This document shows, piece after piece, positions 36,922 to 45,674 of a stretch of DNA of 64,000 bases (within the stretch, counting starts at the first letter, position 1; every line of letters starts with the position of its first letter). The notes below the pieces were generated by a model. That model saw only the letters and a program-made list of their open reading frames with translations, was not told the DNA's origin and searched no databases. Made by a program: the position numbers and the translations under genes. The stretch is from positions 1-64,000 of the forward strand of contig JAFGKT010000027.1 in NCBI GenBank assembly GCA_016928435.1. Reading direction: 5' to 3'. This stretch comes from Sedimentisphaerales bacterium (GTDB lineage: Bacteria; Planctomycetota; Phycisphaerae; Sedimentisphaerales; SM23-30).

Positions 36922-37290
36922 GGTCAGGGAGTTTTTAACCGCGAAAGACGCGAAAGAGAACCACTAATGGACACGAATAATCACTAATAAGAAATTAGCT
37001 GCCAGGGGCATGTTTCCGGCACAGGGGGGTTGTTCGGGGGTGCGATTTGGGCTGTGAGGTCAGGGAGTTTTTAACCGCGAAAAACGCGAAAGACGCGAAA
37101 GAGAACCACTAATGGACACGAATAATCACTAATAAGAAATTAGCTGCCAGGGGCGGGGCGAGGGGGCAGGGGGGTATGTCGATGGCACATTGGAGGAAAA
37201 GGTCAGGGGAGCCGGCAAGATGCCGGCGGTACGGGCAGGGAGGTTTTAACCGCGAAAAGCGTGAAAGACGCGAAAAGAAGATAGATTCTC
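36921..37290 (+). repeat. Tandem array of R6 repeat units (right of TauE gene), one carrying an inserted palindrome
   Basis: Units begin at about 36922, 37056 and 37200. The first two are close to identical over ACCACTAATGGACACGAATA and ATCACTAATAAGAAATTAGC. In the third, an R10 palindrome GCCGGCAAGATGCCGGCGGT (about 37211-37230) interrupts GGTCAGGG/GAGG, with a partial repeat of CAGGG on both sides, like a small insertion with target duplication. Confidence 0.8.
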
Positions 37291-37477
37291 GGGGTAGGGG
37301 GAGTGATTTTTTGATAGGATTGACAGGATTGGGGTGAAGGTAGGCAGAGATGTTGCGGGGTTTATTTGGCGCACCCGGGTGTTAACATTGTGATTATTGC
37401 ACTTGCATAGTTTGGAAAATGGTTTTACACTACGGTTCTATCGCTGGAACGGCTGTTAGCGAACAGCGTCAAGTCCA

Positions 37478-37564
37478 GGAGAGGTGTCCGAGTGGCTTAA
37501 GGAGCACCCTTGGAAAGGGTGTGTACGGGTTACCGTACCGCGGGTTCGAATCCCGCCCTCTCCG
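37478..37564 (+). tRNA. tRNA-Ser (anticodon GGA)
   Basis: The 7-bp acceptor stem GGAGAGG (37478-37484) pairs with CCTCTCC (37557-37563), discriminator G. The anticodon loop CTTGGAAAG reads GGA (Ser). The long class II variable arm GTACGGGTTACCGTAC and T-arm GCGGGTTCGAATCCCGC are present. CCA is not encoded. It lies 60 bp before the sialidase-like gene. Confidence 0.97.
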
Positions 37565-37624
37565 TTTATTTGTTTTGAGGGTTGGGGATTTTCTGTTGAA
37601 CTATTCATTTTAGGGGTTTCCGTA

Positions 37625-38758
37625 ATGAAGATTGCAAATGAAGGAATTGTTTTTAGCGGGTCGGCGGGTACGCGCACGGCGAATTGTTGTTTTCCTTCGA
37701 TTGCCCGCTTTGGTGATGGGACGCTTTTGGTCGCGTGGCGGGTGGGTACTGTGAAGGATTCTGCAGACGGGACGATATATATGTCCAGGTCCAAAGACGG
37801 GGGTAAGAGTTGGGATGATCCGATTTGTCCTTTCTCGAAACCTGTTGAGGGTAAAGAAGGAAGCTATGGGTTGGATGGTGTTCCGGGCGATTTGCATTTT
37901 GCCGCGGTGACGGCTCTGGATGACAATAGGGCTATGACGGCGATGATGTGGCTTGATCGCAGTGATCCTGGCCGGGCTATGTTTAACGAAGCGACGGAAG
38001 GGCTGCTTCGGGTTCATACTTTGATGGCGAAATCTGATGATCAAGGCAAGACATGGGGTGAGCCATATTTGTTTGACGCTGCGCCTTATGAGGGCGTTGC
38101 GGCTCTTTGCGCGCCGATTTTGAAGCTAGCTGATGGGAATCTCGCGTGTCAGGTTGAGACGAATAAGCCTTACGATGACAGCGAGGTTTGGAAGCAGCAC
38201 GCCTGTTTGAAGTTTTCAAGTGATGAAGGACTGACGTGGAAGGATATGGTTAGTGTTGCTCATGATCCAACGTTTCGGATTCGTTATTGGGATCAGCGGC
38301 ACGCGGTTGCTCCAGACGGCACGATGGTTGCGGGTTTTTGGATTTATGACGCTGTGGATCATAAAGAGCTTGGTTTTCGCATTGCGGTATCGGAAGATTG
38401 CGGCCGGACATGGTCGGTACCGCATGAATGTGGATTTGACTATCAGTTGCCTTATCCGGTGTTTTTGCCGGACGGTCGATTGGTGTTGTTTTGCATTGAT
38501 CGATACAAGACGCGTACGATTCGGGCGTTGGTGAGTGAAGACAAGGGGCGGACGTTTTTGCCGGGCGAATTGGTGGTTTACCAACATCCTGTGGGTCGCA
38601 AGGAACCTGGCGAGGACGATCATCAATTGGCAGATCAGCAGATATGGACGTTCGGCAGATTGGAAGGGGTTTCTGATTCCGCGGGCAATGTTTGGGTTGT
38701 GTATTACGCGGGTGACAATGACTCAACAAATATTCATTGGGCTCAGATATCGTTTTAG
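37625..38758 (+). CDS. Sialidase/neuraminidase-fold protein (BNR repeats)
   Basis: 377 residues from ATG 37625 (AGGGG upstream); the open frame to the left runs through the tRNA and is not coding. A six-bladed beta-propeller with Asp-boxes S-x-D-x-G-x-x-W: SKDGGKSW, SDDQGKTW, SSDEGLTW, SEDCGRTW, SEDKGRTF. An arginine in FPSIARFGDG (FRIP-like box) lies near the N-terminus. No signal peptide is visible, so it may act in the cytoplasm. Members hydrolyse sialic acids or other glycosides, or only bind glycans; the catalytic Tyr/Glu pair cannot be fixed by eye. Fits amino-sugar use with nagB. Confidence 0.82.
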   Translation: MKIANEGIVFSGSAGTRTANCCFPSIARFGDGTLLVAWRVGTVKDSADGTIYMSRSKDGGKSWDDPICPFSKPVEGKEGSYGLDGVPGDLHFAAVTALDDNRAMTAMMWLDRSDPGRAMFNEATEGLLRVHTLMAKSDDQGKTWGEPYLFDAAPYEGVAALCAPILKLADGNLACQVETNKPYDDSEVWKQHACLKFSSDEGLTWKDMVSVAHDPTFRIRYWDQRHAVAPDGTMVAGFWIYDAVDHKELGFRIAVSEDCGRTWSVPHECGFDYQLPYPVFLPDGRLVLFCIDRYKTRTIRALVSEDKGRTFLPGELVVYQHPVGRKEPGEDDHQLADQQIWTFGRLEGVSDSAGNVWVVYYAGDNDSTNIHWAQISF

Positions 38759-38865
38759 AGGCCAGTTGGTCCTGACGATAGCTGATTTTTGTGATGCAGA
38801 ATACAGCATGGTCTGAGCCAGTTGTTTTTTGGTACGAGAATCAGAGATTCGCAAAGGGATACTAA

Positions 38866-39246
38866 ATGGTGATTCGACTATTACTGATAGCAGCGGGCGG
38901 GGCGCTTGGTGCGGTTTCGCGGTACGGTGTGACTGAGCTGGTTGGCAAATTGTTTGGGAGTGTGCTGCCCTGGGGGACGATGGCGGTGAATCTTGTAGGC
39001 TCGGCGGCGATAGGTTTTTTATGGGCGGCGTTCGAGCGGGAACCGATAGGAGTGAATTTACGGATGTTTGTATTTGTGGGGATATTAGGGGGCTTCACGA
39101 CGTTTTCGTCGTTCACGCTGGAAACGTGCGGTTTGCTGCGTACGGGGCATGCCAAGCTCGCGTTGGCAAATATAGCGGTGAGCAACGTTGTAGGCATTGC
39201 CGCGGTATTCGCGGGGTTCGCGGCGTTTAGATATATAACGAAATAG
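38866..39246 (+). CDS. crcB: Fluoride ion channel/exporter CrcB (Fluc)
   Basis: 126 residues and four transmembrane helices, the single-subunit length of Fluc channels that expel fluoride. Signatures: GGALGAVSRYGV at the N-terminus, WGTMAVNLVGSAAIGF (Asn lining the pore) and GILGGFTTFSSFTLE (Phe box and central Na+ site). CrcB works as an antiparallel dual-topology dimer. It lies 107 bp after the sialidase-like gene. I looked for a fluoride riboswitch upstream and found no convincing match. Confidence 0.93.
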   Translation: MVIRLLLIAAGGALGAVSRYGVTELVGKLFGSVLPWGTMAVNLVGSAAIGFLWAAFEREPIGVNLRMFVFVGILGGFTTFSSFTLETCGLLRTGHAKLALANIAVSNVVGIAAVFAGFAAFRYITK

Positions 39247-39369
39247 TCGGTAGATGTTTGTTCCGCGTGGGCCTAGAGAAGGTGTGGTTCTTGAGCGAAG
39301 CTTATGCTTGGCGGTTGAGTTTTGTGATGGGGCAAAATGTGTGGGTGATGTGGGATGATAAAGGGGGAG

Positions 39370-40812
39370 CTATTGCTGCATGACGGCGGTGACGATTTCG
39401 TCGATGACGGGTCTCAGTGATGCGCCTCCGGACCGGTTAGCGATTACGGAGAACGCGAGCCATCGGCCGTTTTGGTCTTGGCAGTAGCCGCTTAGGGCCC
39501 AGGCGCCGGAGATGTATCCGGTTTTTGCATAGATGCGGTCTCGTAGATCGGGATCGCTGAATCGTCTTCGTCGTTGCAGGGTTCCATCCGTGTTTGGTGT
39601 TGCGAGTGACTCGCGAAAGACGTCGGCGGTAATGGGGTCTTGGTAACGGTGTACTAGCACCTTGGTAATGACTTGGGCGGAAATTCGGTTTTGGCGACTT
39701 AGTCCGCTGCCGTCATCGATGACGAGTGATTCCTGGTCGATGTTGAGTTGTCGGAGAAACTGGCGCACGGCGGCTCGGCCGGATTGCCATGATCCTTGTC
39801 CGACAACCGTGTCTTGGGGTAATTGATAATAGGCGCCGAGGGTTTTGCAAAGACACTCAGCGGCGAGATTGAGGCTTTGTTGATTGCATCGTCTGACGAC
39901 ATCGATTAGAGGTGTTGAGTGGACAGTTAGGACGTCGAGGTCGGTGGGCAGTTGGCCGTTATCTTGGCGGAGGCGACGGATGATCAGTCGGCCGTCAATA
40001 TTGATGTTGTGCCGCAGCAGATACTCCGCCAGGGCATAGCCGAAGAAGGCGCTGGGGCGGTCAACGGTTACGAAGATAGTTTGTTCGTGTCTGACATTAC
40101 CTCTTAGGACTATGTCGTTGCCTCCGATTTGTCTGGAAGCCCAGGCGGTGTCACGGCCGGAGCTTACGGTTTCGGTGCGGTTGGTGATTTGCGCATATTC
40201 GGTAGGGGGGGACAATTGGAAGGAGGCAGGGCGGCCGGCTTGGGAATTGGGTGTTAAGGTTACATCTAGGCAGTTGTCATTGTAACAGATAGCTGACACT
40301 TGAGCGGTGTACCAACTATTGGATTGCTCGACGGGCCATGAGGGGTGAAAACGCTGGTCGTCGAATATGGTATCGTCGATTAATAGATTTCCGGTGATGG
40401 AGGTGATGCCGCGTTCATGTAATGCCGTGAGCAGCAGTTCAAAAACCGCGTCTATGCTTTTGCCATTGTTCTCGGCTATCACGGGATCGCCCAGCAGTGG
40501 GTCTCCGGCGCCGAAGATGGCCAGGTTGTCGCCGATAAGGCCGAATGTGGTATCATAAGTGAAATCAAGCCCCAGTTGTTCGAGAGCGGCGGCGGTGGTG
40601 ATGATTTTCATATTGCTTGCCGGTGCGAGAGGACGGTCGGCACGGTGTGAGTATAGACTTTGTCCGGTAGCTGCGTCACAGAAACTGATGGAGAACTGGG
40701 CGTTTTCGCAACTCTGTTGGCTGAGGATTGCATCTATACGCTGGTTGATTTGGGCCAGCGCAGGAACCTGGGTGATGGCAAGTGAGAGGATGAGAAAGCA
40801 ATAGCGTATCAA
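39370..40812 (-). CDS. dacB: D-Ala-D-Ala carboxypeptidase/endopeptidase, PBP4 type (S13)
   Basis: About 480 residues. The start is taken as TTG 40812 because GGAG lies six bases upstream and it gives a clean signal peptide (YCFLILSLAITQVPALA, cleavage before QINQ). Penicillin-binding motifs: SxxK in APASNMKI (Ser66, Lys69), SxN as SRQN in DDGSGLSRQN, and KTG in YAKTGYISGAWALSGY. PBP4-type enzymes trim or cut peptidoglycan cross-links in the periplasm. Its presence supports a peptidoglycan wall, now accepted for planctomycetes. An upstream ATG-less extension to 40875 is possible but unlikely. Confidence 0.92.
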   Translation of the reverse strand: MIRYCFLILSLAITQVPALAQINQRIDAILSQQSCENAQFSISFCDAATGQSLYSHRADRPLAPASNMKIITTAAALEQLGLDFTYDTTFGLIGDNLAIFGAGDPLLGDPVIAENNGKSIDAVFELLLTALHERGITSITGNLLIDDTIFDDQRFHPSWPVEQSNSWYTAQVSAICYNDNCLDVTLTPNSQAGRPASFQLSPPTEYAQITNRTETVSSGRDTAWASRQIGGNDIVLRGNVRHEQTIFVTVDRPSAFFGYALAEYLLRHNINIDGRLIIRRLRQDNGQLPTDLDVLTVHSTPLIDVVRRCNQQSLNLAAECLCKTLGAYYQLPQDTVVGQGSWQSGRAAVRQFLRQLNIDQESLVIDDGSGLSRQNRISAQVITKVLVHRYQDPITADVFRESLATPNTDGTLQRRRRFSDPDLRDRIYAKTGYISGAWALSGYCQDQNGRWLAFSVIANRSGGASLRPVIDEIVTAVMQQ

Positions 40813-40986
40813 GATCAACTCCGGCGATGGTCTGAGACAATGCAAAAGGTTATGGTTTAATATACTTAGCAACAATATTTCTAACGGAAAAGCGGGCGGA
40901 AATCAAGCATTACAGGGGGGGGCGGAGGCATAAGAAGTTAATCTGCTTACGTGGATAAAAAGGTGAGATTTTTGCATAGACAAGGG

Positions 40987-41014
40987 TTGACTGGTGGGCA
41001 AAGGCGGCTATAAT
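40987..41014 (+). promoter_or_regulatory. Near-consensus sigma70 promoter
   Basis: TTGACT (40987-40992), a 16-bp spacer and TATAAT (41009-41014), 60 bp before the ATG of the small basic protein. The best promoter match in the window, suggesting strong constitutive expression. Confidence 0.75.
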
Positions 41015-41074
41015 TAGGGTTTGCTCAATTGGCATGAAATACGTAACCCCATGTAAAATGGAGAGTTAAGAATA

Positions 41075-41308
41075 ATGGGACGTCGACGCGACCGGTTAAA
41101 CAAACGTTTGGCAAATGCTACCCAGACTCGGCAAGAGAATTCTCTGCGTAAAGAGAGGCAACACGCCCGCACGGATGCGGTTATGCTTGACCTTTTGAAG
41201 AAGGGTGATCTGCCTTATACGCCTGGTACGATGAGCTGGCTCAGTGTGAAACTGGGCAAAAAGGCTTCGCGTATTACTACTGAAGACGTAAAGAGCCTGT
41301 TGGCCTAA
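41075..41308 (+). CDS. Small basic protein of unknown function
   Basis: 77 residues, strongly basic at the N-terminus (MGRRRDRLNKRLANATQTRQ) with about a third Arg/Lys in the first 35 residues. A short helical C-terminus follows (SVKLGKKASRITTEDVKSLL). No family is recognised. The basic part suggests nucleic-acid or ribosome binding. GGAG lies 13 bases before ATG 41075, and a near-consensus promoter lies 60 bp upstream, so the gene is probably real and highly expressed. Monocistronic: it is followed by an R2 repeat in the convergent gap. Confidence 0.7.
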   Translation: MGRRRDRLNKRLANATQTRQENSLRKERQHARTDAVMLDLLKKGDLPYTPGTMSWLSVKLGKKASRITTEDVKSLLA

Positions 41309-41375
41309 ATTCAGGTTAATCCGTGAATAGTGGGGGACATTGGATGTTGCGTTTTGAGAGCATGATACAGTAAGT

Positions 41376-41405
41376 TACAACCCCCTGACGGGTCAGGGGG
41401 CTAAT
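41376..41405 (-). terminator. R2 repeat, terminator-like
   Basis: CCCCCTGACGGGTCAGGGGG (41381-41400) with the CTAATTT tail, 105 bp after the FapA-like gene. It could end that leftward transcript, although only TTG follows the stem on the minus strand. Confidence 0.5.
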
Positions 41406-41504
41406 TTGTTGTGTGAACAAAGAAGAAGGTGGACTGATCCTGCGGAAATCGCGGATGAGTTTTTTTGTGGGTGGGTGGGGGTACAGCGGTGTTAAGGGGT
41501 TTTT

Positions 41505-43058
41505 CTAGAGATCGTTTTGCTGTGGATTTAGGAGTCTGTCCACGGTTTCCCAAAATTCATCCTGACTGACAGATAGTCTTAGGGTCTGCATATAGCCGCT
41601 GTTGTCGATTGCCACGATCCGGCGTATTTCTTCCACTGTTTTGGTTGTGAATTTCACTGGTCCTTTGAGTGGTTCGATGATCTTGGCTTCTAGGCGGGGG
41701 AACCTGAGTGTGACGTCGGCAAAAACCGCGCCCAGCACTTCAATTTCGGGAGCTTTGTCGCTGGTGGGAATATCAACAGCCCGGCGTAACTCGGCGGTCA
41801 TCTCGTTGATCTCTTCTTCGAGTTTTCTGATATTCTGTATTATCTTAGCTGCGTTTTTCTTTTGGTCGCTGTTGAGTTGCTTTAGGTAGGCCAACAGCGG
41901 CGTAACGGCTTGGAGGCCTTTTTGGATAAACGCTCGTTTTTTATCGATTTCCTCGGCATATCTGAAACATTTCTCGCGCAGACTTTGATCTATTCCCACA
42001 TCTACTAGTGTTGGCACTCCGGCTTCTGAACCGAGAATTTTCACTTTGATGCCGTTGGTCGCGATAGTGTGGCCTCCGACGAGTGGTCCGTTCTCGATAA
42101 TGACTTTTCCGCCGCAATCCAGTTGGCAGTTGACGATTTCGCTTTGCACGATGACATCGCGGCCGACTTTGACATTAGCGTTGGTTATGTATTTACTGAT
42201 GATATCCTCTCCGGCGTGGACGGTTCCTTTTTCTTTGCTGGTAATTCCGCCGAGACAGGTTAGGCTTTTTTCGGCGTGGACTTCGGCGGCTTCGATGAAT
42301 CCCCTTACTAGGATGTTGGAGCGGCTATGCACTTTGAAGCAGTCGAGAATATTTTTGCCGACATTGACATCGCCGGTGAATTCTATGTTGCCAATGGAGA
42401 AGTCCACGTCTTCAGGGATATCCAAATTGGTATCAACCCAAACACGATTGTTTTGGAAATTGACTCTGCCTTCGCAGTCGGCATATACTTGGTCGCCTTG
42501 CCTGCGGACGTTTGGTCCCAGATTTATTTTAGCCTCTGCTCCGGTTCGGCGGGGGATTGGGTTGCCGAACACGTCAATACCGTCTTGGCCTTTGGTAGGT
42601 GGGTGAATGTGGAGAATTGGCGCGTTTTTACCAACGGAGATTATGGTGCTGCGTTCGTAGTGGCTTTGGTTGGCGTTTTCAGGGGTCGCGGGTTTATTAT
42701 TGGCTTGGGAGTTTTTGGCTGCTTGTTGGGCGTTTTCGTTTTTCGGGGGTGAATCTTGGGGCGTAGTTTTTTTATCAAAGAGGGTTTCTATGCTGCCATC
42801 TTTTTCGTGGATGGGGGCGGTGCCCTGCGCGATGACGATCGGTTGAGGGATTTGATTGTCTTTTGTTTTCTCCACGAATTTTTGAATCGCCTGCTGAGCG
42901 TCCTTTTGCAGGATTATTTTCAAGGAGTTCACTTCGGCTGTGATATCGTCGACTGATACACTAGTTCCGGGCAGCGCGTCCGGGGTGAGCGCTAAGGTGG
43001 CTGTGAGCATATCGTCGCTGATTTTTACACAAAACATTTTGCTGGCGGTAGATGCCAT
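41505..43058 (-). CDS. FapA family protein (DUF342)
   Basis: 517 residues. The N-terminal region (1-140) contains a Lys/Gln/Asn-rich linker. The DUF342 core follows with HPPTKGQDGIDVFGNPIP (typical TxGxDGxDVxGxPI motif), and then a parallel beta-helix of V-x-(A/V)-G repeats (GNIEFTGDVNVGKNILDCFK, VHAEKSLTCLGGITSKEKGT). The C-terminal coiled coil (about 390-460) is KKNAAKIIQNIRKLEEEINE. FapA-like proteins are linked to flagellar assembly or polar localisation in Vibrio (FapA/FlhF/FlhG context), but no flagellar genes are nearby, so the role is unknown. It is probably cytoplasmic. Confidence 0.82.
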   Translation of the reverse strand: MASTASKMFCVKISDDMLTATLALTPDALPGTSVSVDDITAEVNSLKIILQKDAQQAIQKFVEKTKDNQIPQPIVIAQGTAPIHEKDGSIETLFDKKTTPQDSPPKNENAQQAAKNSQANNKPATPENANQSHYERSTIISVGKNAPILHIHPPTKGQDGIDVFGNPIPRRTGAEAKINLGPNVRRQGDQVYADCEGRVNFQNNRVWVDTNLDIPEDVDFSIGNIEFTGDVNVGKNILDCFKVHSRSNILVRGFIEAAEVHAEKSLTCLGGITSKEKGTVHAGEDIISKYITNANVKVGRDVIVQSEIVNCQLDCGGKVIIENGPLVGGHTIATNGIKVKILGSEAGVPTLVDVGIDQSLREKCFRYAEEIDKKRAFIQKGLQAVTPLLAYLKQLNSDQKKNAAKIIQNIRKLEEEINEMTAELRRAVDIPTSDKAPEIEVLGAVFADVTLRFPRLEAKIIEPLKGPVKFTTKTVEEIRRIVAIDNSGYMQTLRLSVSQDEFWETVDRLLNPQQNDL

Positions 43059-43395
43059 TATGCCCTCCTCGGGCGTACGTACCCTTAATGACGTATGTTA
43101 TTTTTATCGCCCTGTGCCAGGTTGAACTTGACTACGGAATAATTTGTAATGTGCCATGGCAGCGGAATCGCGTTCATTCCGGCTAATAGCAGGCATAGCC
43201 GATTGTTAGGGTTCTGTATGGTGGTTATGGGGTTGCGAATTGTTGTGTTGGGCAAAAAAAAAGTGGGAACGTCATGGCGTATTGGTTGTCGAAATGTTAG
43301 GATGCGCACTTGGAGTGGCATCATCGAGACCTATTGAGGCAAACGGTTAAGGCGTGTATGAGTTAAAACCCCTTGTTTTTTCGGAGGACGTATTC

Positions 43396-45522
43396 ATGAT
43401 TCAGAAGCGAATCTTTGGACAGATGTTATTGTCGGCGGTTTTTGTGGTGAGTTTGGTGGTTGGTATTTCATGGGCCGATAATGTGGCTGATATGGGAGGC
43501 GCCATCGGAGAGGCCCAGGATTTGCCCATACGTACGGTGGTGTTGTACAGTCACGGCGTAGGGTATTTCGAGCGAGGCGGGACGGTCGAAGGCGGCCAAC
43601 CGGTATCGCTGCACTTTGGACGAGAGCAGATGAATGATTTGCTCAAGAGTTTGGTGGCGGTTGATTTCAGCGGGACGCCGATCAGCGACATTGTATATGA
43701 CAGTACCAAGACGGTGGAGCAGTTGTTGGCGGACTATCCGTTTAATTTGCGGTCGAATTTTGGTTTGCCGCAATTGATGTCGCAATCGCAGGGCACGATG
43801 GTAGAGTTGGTTTTGGCCAACACCGACGTGAGGCAGGGGCGGATAATAGGAGTGGAACAGCGTAATGTGGTGCAGGGAGAATCGGAACAGACCAGGTATT
43901 TGATTACGATAATGGATGCTTCGGGGATTATGGAATCGTATGATGTTGACAGTGTGAGCCGGTTTCGTTTTTTGGATGAGCGGCTGCAGGGAGAGTTTCA
44001 GCGATATTTGGAGATATTGACGCAGCGTAATCGTAATGATGAAAAGACGGTTACGATTTATCCGGGCGGAACGGGCCCGCGGGAGTTGTTGGTTGGTTAT
44101 GTCAGCGAGGCGCCGATTTGGAAGGCGACGTATCGGTTGATATTGTCTGACGCTTCGGCGGATGAGCTGCATTTGCAGGGTTGGGCGATAGTTGATAACG
44201 TGAGTGAAGAAGATTGGGAGAATGTGAATTTGTCGTTGGTGAGCGGCTTGCCGATCTCTTTTGTGCAGAATTTGTATGATCCGTTGTTTAGGCAACGGCC
44301 GGTGATAGCGTTGGCGACGGGGCCTGCGGTGCTGCCTAGTACTCCGGAAGCCCAACAGTTTGGCGTTCAGTTGCGTCGGCGCGCCGGCTCAGCAGGAGAG
44401 ATGGAGATGGATAGAGTTTCTTCCTCGCCGATGGCGGCTCCGGGATATGCGTACGGCATGGATGAAGGCGGGGGTGCGATGAATTTGCAACAAAGTATTA
44501 CAGCGGACGATATGCGGCAGTTGCAATCGGAAGCGGCCACGAGTGATTTAGGTGAGTTGTTTGAGTATCGTATCGATCATCCGGTGACGATTGCGCGTAA
44601 CCGTTCGGCGTTGCTGCCGATTGTGGCGTCAGATGTGAGCGGGCAAGTGGTTGCTTTGTATAATGAATCAGTGCGGTCGGCGAACCCCATGGCGGCGGTG
44701 CGTATGACCAACACCACGGGGTTGACGCTGGAAGGCGGGGCGCTGACGGTGTTCCGAGAAGGCAGCTATGTGGGTGAGGGCCTTGTCGAGACGATCAAGG
44801 CGGACGAACAGCGTTATATTACTTACGCGGTGGATTTGGGCGTTCGTGTGGAAAGCGAAAATGACAGCCGAAGCCAGGATGTGTTCCGCGTATTGATCGA
44901 ACGGGGCGTTATGCGTCAGTTCAGATATGTGTTGGCGACGAAGACTTACAATATCACCAATGTGGACGATGAGGCCAAGACGGTGGTGATTGAACATCCG
45001 ATTAACAGCGGTTGGGAACTGATGACCCAAGAGGGATTGATCGAGACGACGGATAGCTATTATCGGTTCGAGGTCGAGGTGCCGGCGCAATCTACGGTGG
45101 CGTTCGCGGTTCAGCAGCGGCGTGATCACGTGGAAACGATCGCTTTGCGTAATGTAACATCGGACGATGTTCTGTTGTACTTCAGACAGCATCATATCGA
45201 TGAGGCGATTCGGGACCAGTTGCTGCAGATTACCAGTATCAAAGCAGATATCGCTCAAGTGGATCGGCAGATTGATGAGTTGCGTGACCGTAGGGGTGAT
45301 ATCACCGACGAGCAGCGGCGTCTGATAGAGATTCGCGGACGTCTGCGTGACACTCGGGAAGAAGTGGCGCTGGCGGCGGATTATATCAGCCGAATCGGCG
45401 CGATGGAAACCGAACTAGATGAAATTGATGTTCAGTTGGAGCAATTGCGGGCGCAACTTGAAGGCCTGCAAAACACTCTGGACGAGTTGTTGGAGAATTT
45501 ATCTTACGACTTGCGTTTGTGA
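43396..45522 (+). CDS. Exported DUF4139 domain protein with C-terminal coiled coil
   Basis: 708 residues from ATG 43396, chosen because GGAGG stands eight bases upstream and a signal peptide follows at once (MLLSAVFVVSLVVGISWA). The mature protein has DUF4139/mucoidy-inhibitor-A-like features: an N-terminal domain (VVLYSHGVGYFERGG), and a beta-rich core with VGYVSEAPIWKATYRLILSD and LHLQGWAIVDNVSEEDWENV. The coiled coil is at about 610-705 (IDELRDRRGDITDEQRRLIE). Members are secreted or periplasmic, with no defined biochemical role. It is divergent from the FapA-like gene and stands alone. Confidence 0.82.
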   Translation: MIQKRIFGQMLLSAVFVVSLVVGISWADNVADMGGAIGEAQDLPIRTVVLYSHGVGYFERGGTVEGGQPVSLHFGREQMNDLLKSLVAVDFSGTPISDIVYDSTKTVEQLLADYPFNLRSNFGLPQLMSQSQGTMVELVLANTDVRQGRIIGVEQRNVVQGESEQTRYLITIMDASGIMESYDVDSVSRFRFLDERLQGEFQRYLEILTQRNRNDEKTVTIYPGGTGPRELLVGYVSEAPIWKATYRLILSDASADELHLQGWAIVDNVSEEDWENVNLSLVSGLPISFVQNLYDPLFRQRPVIALATGPAVLPSTPEAQQFGVQLRRRAGSAGEMEMDRVSSSPMAAPGYAYGMDEGGGAMNLQQSITADDMRQLQSEAATSDLGELFEYRIDHPVTIARNRSALLPIVASDVSGQVVALYNESVRSANPMAAVRMTNTTGLTLEGGALTVFREGSYVGEGLVETIKADEQRYITYAVDLGVRVESENDSRSQDVFRVLIERGVMRQFRYVLATKTYNITNVDDEAKTVVIEHPINSGWELMTQEGLIETTDSYYRFEVEVPAQSTVAFAVQQRRDHVETIALRNVTSDDVLLYFRQHHIDEAIRDQLLQITSIKADIAQVDRQIDELRDRRGDITDEQRRLIEIRGRLRDTREEVALAADYISRIGAMETELDEIDVQLEQLRAQLEGLQNTLDELLENLSYDLRL

Positions 45523-45569
45523 TTACTCAGGCTGAGTGATGTGATTGAGAATCATCTAGAGTTATTGCA

Positions 45570-45600
45570 AAAAACCCCCTGACAGGTTAGGGAGCTAATC
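45570..45600 (-). terminator. R2 repeat between convergent genes
   Basis: CCCCCTGACAGGTTAGGGAG (45577-45596, one or two mismatches to the family) between the DUF4139 gene and oppF. On the minus strand a run of T (TTTTTTGC) follows, a likely terminator for the opp operon. Confidence 0.65.
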
Positions 45601-45674
45601 TGACGGGCGAATACGCTAGATAGCAGTTGTGCTGATCTAGATTCAGATGGTCAGCAGGACACGATATTGGGAGA

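Noticed and set aside
35610-37290. CRISPR array
   Set aside because: Units are about 110-148 bp with homology across their whole length and no short direct repeats with unique spacers; no cas genes nearby.
37484-37624. N-terminal extension of the sialidase-like protein
   Set aside because: It would translate the tRNA-Ser gene; ATG 37625 has its own RBS.
38760-38865. Fluoride riboswitch upstream of crcB
   Set aside because: I looked for the conserved crcB-motif segments and pseudoknot pairing and could not find them in the 107-bp gap.
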